A stretch of DNA of 64,000 nt from JAXMHB01 sp046346965 (GTDB lineage Bacteria; Pseudomonadota; Gammaproteobacteria; Xanthomonadales; SZUA-5). The position numbers and the translations under genes are program-made. Under the pieces are notes generated by a model. That model did not search any database, had not been told where the DNA came from, and saw nothing but the letters and a program-made list of their open reading frames with translations. The stretch's first letter is position 1; every line of letters begins with the position of its first letter. The stretch lies in the NCBI GenBank assembly GCA_046346965.1, contig JAXMHB010000019.1, positions 1 through 64,000 of the forward strand, written 5' to 3'. Of the stretch, positions 59,288-64,000 are shown one piece after another.

Positions 59288-61606
59288 ATGTCGATTCAGC
59301 TGCGCCTGCGCGCTGCGGCCTGCCTTTGCGCGCTCGTTTTGCTCGCGCTTCTGTCCACCGCTCAGGCGGCCATCAATACGCACAATCTGGGCGCCAAGTA
59401 CGACGCCACGCAGAGCAACATCAACTTCCGCGTCTATTCCTCGCGCGCCACGCGCATCGAGGTGTGGATCTACAAGACGCCCTCGGGTGCGCAGGAAGTG
59501 GTGCGCTACGTGCTGACCAAGGACGCCGCCACCCAGGTGTGGTCGAAGTCGGTCTCGGTAGCGACGCTGAAAAACAGCTACGGCGTCACCGGCACCGTCT
59601 ACTACGGCTATCGCGCCTGGGGCCCGAACTGGCCGTACAACTCGACCTGGACCAAGGGCAGCGCCACCGGCTTCATCAGCGACATCGACAACCTCGGCAA
59701 TCGCTTCAACCCGAACAAGCTGCTGCTCGACCCCTACGCGGTGGAGATGAGCCAGGATCCGAACACGCCGACCTGCACCGACGGCACGATCTACGCGAGC
59801 GGCGCCACCCATCGCAACAAGGACAGCGGCGCCTGCGCGCCCAAGGGCATCGTGCTGGCGGCCGATACCACCTCGATCGGCAGCAAGCCGACGCGTGCGC
59901 TCAAGGACGATGTGATCTACGAGGTGCACGTCCGCGGTCTGACCAAGAGCGATGCCAGCGTGCCGGCCGCGCTGCGCGGCACTTATGCCGGCGCCGCGTT
60001 GAAGGCCAGCTACCTCGCCAGCCTGGGCGTGACGGCGGTCGAATTCCTGCCGGTGCAGGAGACCCAGAACGACACCAATGACGTCGACCCCGGCAGCACC
60101 GCCGGCGACAACTATTGGGGCTACATGACGCTGAACTACTTCGCGCCCGACCGCCGATACTCGTCCGACAAGACGCCGGGTGGCCCGACGCGCGAGTGGA
60201 AAGCCATGGTCAAGGCCTTCCACGACGCCGGCATCAAGGTCTACATCGATGTGGTGTACAACCACACCGGCGAGGGCGGCGCCTGGGGCGGCAGCGATGG
60301 TCTGACCGTGTACAACCTCCAGTCCTGGCGCGGCCTCGACAACCCGACGTACTACTCGCTGACCAGCGATCTCAAGTATTCCTGGGACAACACCGGCGTC
60401 GGCGGCAACTACAACACGCGCAATCCGATCGCGCAGAACCTGATCGTCGATTCGCTGGCCTACTGGCGCGATGCGCTGGGCGTCGACGGCTTCCGCTTCG
60501 ATCTGGCCTCGGTGCTGGGCAACAGCTGCGAGCACGGCTGCTTCAACTTCAACAAAATGGACAGCGGCAATGCACTCAACCGCATCGTCGCCGAGTTGCC
60601 GCCGCGTCCCGCCGCCGGCGGCAGCGGGCTCGACCTGATCGCCGAGCCCTGGGCCATCGGCGGCAATTCCTATCAAGTCGGCGGCTTCCCCAGCGGCTGG
60701 GCCGAGTGGAACGGCATCTATCGGGATTCGCTGCGCAAGAAGCAGAACAAGATGGGCGTCGAAGCCGTGCCGCCGTCCGAACTGGCCACGCGTTTCGCCG
60801 GCTCCAGCGACCTCTATGGCGACGACGGCCGCAAGCCCTGGCATTCAATCAACTTCATGGTCGCGCACGACGGTTTCACGCTGCGCGATCTGTACGCCTA
60901 CAACAGCAAGCAGAACCTGCAGCCCTGGCCCTACGGGCCGTCGGATGGCGGCGAGGACAACAACATCAGCTGGGATCAGGGTGGCGTCGGCGCCGATCAG
61001 CGCAAAGCCGCACGCACCGGTCTGGCCTTCATGATGCTGAGTGGCGGCGTGCCGATGATCACCGGCGGCGACGAAACCTTGCGCACGCAGTTCGGCAACA
61101 ACAACACCTACAACCTCGATTCCGCCGCCAACTGGCTGGACTGGACCTGGGACAGCGTCGAGACCAACCACCAGACCTACACCAGCCGCCTGATCGCCTT
61201 CCGCAAAGCGCACCCGGCGCTGCGCCCGCTGAACTTCTACTCGTCGGTCGACAACAACGGCAACGTGATGGAGCAGATGCGCTGGTTCAAGCCCGATGGC
61301 GGCGTCGCCGACACCGCCTACTTCACCAACGCCAACAACCACGCCATCGCCTGGCGCATCGACGGCAGCGAGTTCGGCGACAGCGCCAGCGCAATCTACG
61401 TGGCCTACAACGGCTGGTCCGGCAACGTGAACTTCACGCTGCCCTGGCCCGGCACCGGCAAACAGTGGTACCGCGTCACCGACACCGCCACCTGGAACGA
61501 AGGCCCGAACACCGTGGTCACGCCGGGCTCGGAAGCGCTGATCGGCGGCGAATGGACCGTCTACGGCGTGCAGGGACGCTCGCTGCTGGTGCTCATCGCC
61601 AAGTAG
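59288..61606 (+). CDS. Secreted GH13 isoamylase (glycogen/starch debranching enzyme)
   Basis: 772 residues. Signal peptide (LCALVLLALLSTAQA) then a CBM48-like N-terminal domain (about 30-200: YDATQSNINFRVYSSRATRIEV). The (beta/alpha)8 barrel carries the four GH13 regions: DVVYNHTGEG, GFRFDLASVLG (nucleophile Asp), LIAEPWAIGG (acid/base Glu) and MVAHDGFTLRD. Close in type to the secreted Pseudomonas isoamylase (GH13_11), which hydrolyses alpha-1,6 branches. The last part is a beta-sandwich domain (WSGNVNFTLPWPGTGKQWYR). GGGGAGGAA before the ATG at 59288 is a strong ribosome-binding site. Single gene, with a GAGGGCAC element starting 11 bp after its stop. Confidence 0.93.
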   Translation: MSIQLRLRAAACLCALVLLALLSTAQAAINTHNLGAKYDATQSNINFRVYSSRATRIEVWIYKTPSGAQEVVRYVLTKDAATQVWSKSVSVATLKNSYGVTGTVYYGYRAWGPNWPYNSTWTKGSATGFISDIDNLGNRFNPNKLLLDPYAVEMSQDPNTPTCTDGTIYASGATHRNKDSGACAPKGIVLAADTTSIGSKPTRALKDDVIYEVHVRGLTKSDASVPAALRGTYAGAALKASYLASLGVTAVEFLPVQETQNDTNDVDPGSTAGDNYWGYMTLNYFAPDRRYSSDKTPGGPTREWKAMVKAFHDAGIKVYIDVVYNHTGEGGAWGGSDGLTVYNLQSWRGLDNPTYYSLTSDLKYSWDNTGVGGNYNTRNPIAQNLIVDSLAYWRDALGVDGFRFDLASVLGNSCEHGCFNFNKMDSGNALNRIVAELPPRPAAGGSGLDLIAEPWAIGGNSYQVGGFPSGWAEWNGIYRDSLRKKQNKMGVEAVPPSELATRFAGSSDLYGDDGRKPWHSINFMVAHDGFTLRDLYAYNSKQNLQPWPYGPSDGGEDNNISWDQGGVGADQRKAARTGLAFMMLSGGVPMITGGDETLRTQFGNNNTYNLDSAANWLDWTWDSVETNHQTYTSRLIAFRKAHPALRPLNFYSSVDNNGNVMEQMRWFKPDGGVADTAYFTNANNHAIAWRIDGSEFGDSASAIYVAYNGWSGNVNFTLPWPGTGKQWYRVTDTATWNEGPNTVVTPGSEALIGGEWTVYGVQGRSLLVLIAK

Positions 61607-61616
61607 GACGAGATAC

Positions 61617-62060
61617 GAGAGGGCACGAGGGCACGAGGGCACGAGGGCACGAGGGCACGAGGGCACGAGGGCACGAGGGCACGAGGGCACGAGGGCACGT
61701 TCAAGCAAAGCGGAGGGCACGAGGGCACGCAAGCGTGCTCGGTGCGCCCAAAGCGCTGGTAGGCCGGGTCCTTCGCGTCCGTGGTCCACGGCACGGCGAC
61801 CAGGCCACGAGGGCACGCAAGCGTGCGGGCGCGGCCAAGGCTCTGGTAGGCCGGGTCCTTCGCGTCCGTGGTCCACGGCACGGCGACCGCGGCCCATACG
61901 CGAGGCGCCCGGCGCTTTTCCGCAGTCAGGACGACGCGAAGGCACGAGGCCACGAGGGCACGTTCAAGCAAAGCGGAGGGCACGAGGGCACGCAAGCGCG
62001 CGAGGTGCGGGCAAAGCTCTGGTCCTTCGCGTCCGTGTTCCACGGCACGGCGATCGCGGC
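61617..62060. repeat. GAGGGCAC minisatellite element with a second triplicated repeat
   Basis: About ten head-to-tail GAGGGCAC units at 61618-61700, then further copies within CAAGCAAAGCGGAGGGCAC units (about 61705 and 61962). Interspersed are three copies of a roughly 45-bp sequence built on GGTCCTTCGCGTCCGTG and CCACGGCACGGCGA (61754-61802, 61841-61892, 62013-62060). No gene can be supported between 61607 and 62426; 62061-62426 shows no further feature I can name. Confidence 0.75.
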
Positions 62061-62426
62061 CCTTACGCGAGGCGCCTTCCTCGTCGGCATACCGGCAGGG
62101 GACCGACGGCACCGCAGCCTGGCAGTCCGCTCTGCGGCTCTCCATCGCAGCCACGCCAGGCGCCTTGCCGACGATGATGTCGGCGCCCTCTGGCGACCAC
62201 GCCAGGACCGGGGCTGGCGATCGCGGTGACCGGAGCGCGTTCCTGCTGGACGCACGCACCCACGACGTTTGCATCGCTGAAGCGCGGCGAGGCGCTTCCG
62301 GGGCATGCGGCCCACTGCCACCTCGACACCCGCCGGTTGGCTCCCCGCCCACCGCGCCGCGCGGATGGCTCCGGCGCAGGCACTGCGGGCGGGGTAGGCC
62401 GTAGTGACTTGGGTCCGGCGGCTGGC

Positions 62427-63923
62427 TCAACCCGCGGGCGCGCTGTCGTCCTCATTGAGGGTGAAGCGGATCGGCGTCTGCATGCTGGCTGGCAGCGGCT
62501 GCGCCTGGTTCTGCGGATTCAGCCACCAACCGCGCACCGCGGTGAGCACGCTTTCCTCGAACACCCCGGCGGGCTGCGCGCTGATGATGCGCGGGTTGCG
62601 CACCACGCCGGTGGCATCCACGTCGAAGGCCACCTGCACCTCACCCTCAATGCCGTCGCGCATCGCCTGCACCGGATAGCGCGGCGGCGGGCGCACGTCG
62701 GCCAGGGTGCCTGCGGGCGCAGCTGCGGTCGGCACCTTCTTCTGCTGCGAGACCCAGAAGGTCAGCTCGATCCCATCGGACGCGCCGGATCCGATGCGCA
62801 CGGTGCCCGGCTCGCCGGTCTTCATCGCGATCGCCGGCGTGCCGGCCAGGCGTCCGTCCAGGCGCAGCTCGGTCTGCAGGTAAACCATGCCATCGCCACC
62901 AGCGGAGACCTGCAATTCCAGTTCTGCGTCGTCACTGTGGATGCCGGCGCGCTCGCCGGCGCGCACCAGCAGGCTGGGCATGAGGGGGGCGTGTCCCGGG
63001 CGGCTGAGCAACAGACGTACGGCATAGGAGGGCGCCTCGGCACCCACTGCGACCGGTGCCTGAGTGGCCCAGACGCCGCCCCCGACAGCCAGCGCCAGAA
63101 CCAGCATGGCGGCTTGGCCGCGGCGACGCAGGGTCGGTTGAGGAAGATGTTTCAGCATGGCGATACGCTCCTTCAGCGGGTGGCCGGTCGGCCAGTGGCA
63201 GCCGAGCGGCGCCGGCAGGCGCTCTCCAGCCAGTTGGGCTTGCAGCAGGGCATCGGCGTAGGGACGACGCTGTGCCGGATGCGACTCCAGCAGGCGCGCG
63301 TCGCAGGCCAATTCCTGGTCATGGCGGAATGCGCGCAGCGCCCACCAGACGAGCGGATTGGGCCAACTGGCACAGGCGAGCAGCGTGGCCAGGGCCTGCG
63401 CGGGCAGATCGCCAGCGGCCAGATGGACGCGCTCATGCGCCAGCATCAGAGCCTGTGCTGCGGGCGAGTAGCGCAACTCGAAGTCCTCGGGCAGCACGAT
63501 CCGCGGGCGCAGGAGACCGATCGCCATCGGCGCCGCGATCGCGGCGCTGCGCACCAGGCCCCCGCCGCTGCGCAGGCGCAGCGCGGCGAGAAAGCGCCGC
63601 TGCGCCAGCCAGTGCCAGGCGAGCGCGACCAGCACACCGGCCGCCCACAGCGCAGGGGCCATGTCGGCGAAGCGCCAGCCTGTGTCTGCAACGGCAGCAT
63701 CTGGCGCAGCCAGCACACCGATCGATCCCAGCGGCGCCCAGCTCACCACGCGCACCGGCGCTGGCAACAGCGCGGCGACCAGCGCGACCGGCGGCAGGAA
63801 CCAGAGCCCGTAAGCGACCCGCGCGCCGCACCAGTGCCGCAGCGGGCGCCGCAGTATCGACACAAGCAGAAGCGCCAGCGACAAGGCCAACGCACACCGC
63901 AGCAGGCACTCAGGGCTGGCCAT
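62427..63923 (-). CDS. BlaR1/M56 membrane protease with TonB-like C-terminal domain
   Basis: 498 residues. Membrane helices at the N-terminus (about 8-22, 37-55, 85-110), zinc motif HERVH (LAHERVHLAAGD, about residue 163), then DQELACDARLL, both as in M56/BlaR1 proteins, a further helix (about 270-288), and a periplasmic region. The last 90 residues (PPRYPVQAMRDGIEGEVQVAFDV, then RNPRIISAQPAGVFEESVL) form a TonB C-terminal domain. The BlaI-type repressor gene overlaps it upstream by 14 bp, the normal BlaI/BlaR pairing. Fusion of M56 to TonB_C is recurrent in Proteobacteria and may transduce envelope signals. Confidence 0.88.
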   Translation of the reverse strand: MASPECLLRCALALSLALLLVSILRRPLRHWCGARVAYGLWFLPPVALVAALLPAPVRVVSWAPLGSIGVLAAPDAAVADTGWRFADMAPALWAAGVLVALAWHWLAQRRFLAALRLRSGGGLVRSAAIAAPMAIGLLRPRIVLPEDFELRYSPAAQALMLAHERVHLAAGDLPAQALATLLACASWPNPLVWWALRAFRHDQELACDARLLESHPAQRRPYADALLQAQLAGERLPAPLGCHWPTGHPLKERIAMLKHLPQPTLRRRGQAAMLVLALAVGGGVWATQAPVAVGAEAPSYAVRLLLSRPGHAPLMPSLLVRAGERAGIHSDDAELELQVSAGGDGMVYLQTELRLDGRLAGTPAIAMKTGEPGTVRIGSGASDGIELTFWVSQQKKVPTAAAPAGTLADVRPPPRYPVQAMRDGIEGEVQVAFDVDATGVVRNPRIISAQPAGVFEESVLTAVRGWWLNPQNQAQPLPASMQTPIRFTLNEDDSAPAG

Positions 63924-64000
63924 CGTCGAGTCCTTCGATCAGCTGCTTCAGTTCGGCGATGTCCTGCGCGCTGAGCTTGCGCTGGCGGCTGAAGTGCGCC
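63910..64000 (-). CDS. BlaI/MecI-family repressor, C-terminal end
   Basis: The frame entering from the window edge reads AHFSRQRKLSAQDIAELKQL... and ends at 63910-63912. It matches the C-terminal helix of BlaI/MecI repressors (klS.eei.eLr.ll). Overlaps the M56 gene start by 14 bp. The DNA-binding domain lies beyond the window. Confidence 0.7.
   Translation of the reverse strand, partial: AHFSRQRKLSAQDIAELKQLIEGLDDGQP

Noticed and set aside
61618..61700. GAGGGCAC array as a possible CRISPR.
   Set aside because: The 8-bp units are head to tail without spacers and no cas gene is near.

Overview
The window is uniformly GC-rich, gene-dense proteobacterial chromosome. The housekeeping genes (groESL, topA, accA, tsaD, rpsU, folB/folK, tldD), a DUF1820 gene and a korAB pair with a GltD-like flavoprotein fit a gammaproteobacterium of the Xanthomonadales/Lysobacterales type. 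That placement is an inference from gene content; there is no rRNA in the window and I see no tRNA gene.

Layout. 1-5.9 kb is accessory: the 3' end of a GH19 chitinase/endolysin gene, three poorly characterised genes (one DUF4236), a REP-associated tyrosine transposase (IS200-like) inside its own inverted-repeat elements, and two tandem antitoxin genes each followed by a toxin remnant. 6-11.5 kb: a NarL-type two-component system, a secreted DUF2278 protein, a small membrane protein, a lipoprotein and a PCu(A)C copper chaperone. 11.8-17.5 kb: a DUF971 gene and a GltD-like/KorA/KorB set for 2-oxoacid oxidation. 17.5-26.5 kb: a truncated acyltransferase, then tldD, accA, yqeY, rpsU, tsaD-folB-folK, a secreted M35 metalloprotease, DUF1820 and a C-terminal processing protease. 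26.5-35.3 kb: groESL with a sigma-32-like promoter, a manganese (yybP-ykoY) riboswitch ahead of a GDT1/UPF0016 exporter, an AEC permease, a lipocalin and topA. 35.6-49.9 kb: a three-gene PUFA/secondary-lipid synthase operon (pfaD-pfaA-pfaC, with the acyltransferase fused into the PfaC-like protein), with a divergent TetR gene. 50.5-54.9 kb: a MacAB-like export operon. 55-64 kb: an ACT-domain protein coupled to a membrane-bound winged-helix regulator, an ECF sigma/anti-sigma/PDZ operon, a secreted isoamylase, and a BlaR1/M56-TonB fusion with the end of its BlaI repressor.

The central system is the lipid synthase. PfaA (KS-AT-3xACP-KR-DH) carries the chain. The PfaC-like protein (KS-CLF-AT plus four hot-dog dehydratase folds) extends and dehydrates it, and PfaD reduces enoyl groups. 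The order ER, then KS-AT-ACP-KR, then KS-CLF-AT-DH resembles the terrestrial myxobacterial type rather than the marine pfaABCD order. No phosphopantetheinyl transferase (PfaE) is present in the window.

A second theme is dispersed non-coding repeats, at least four families: REP/RAYT elements; elements with GC-rich inverted ends (one lies between korA and korB, one abuts a truncated acyltransferase); 8-bp GAGGGCAC minisatellite elements, one of which sits in frame inside the pfaC-like gene; and short GAACCGCATCGAT elements that overlap stop codons.
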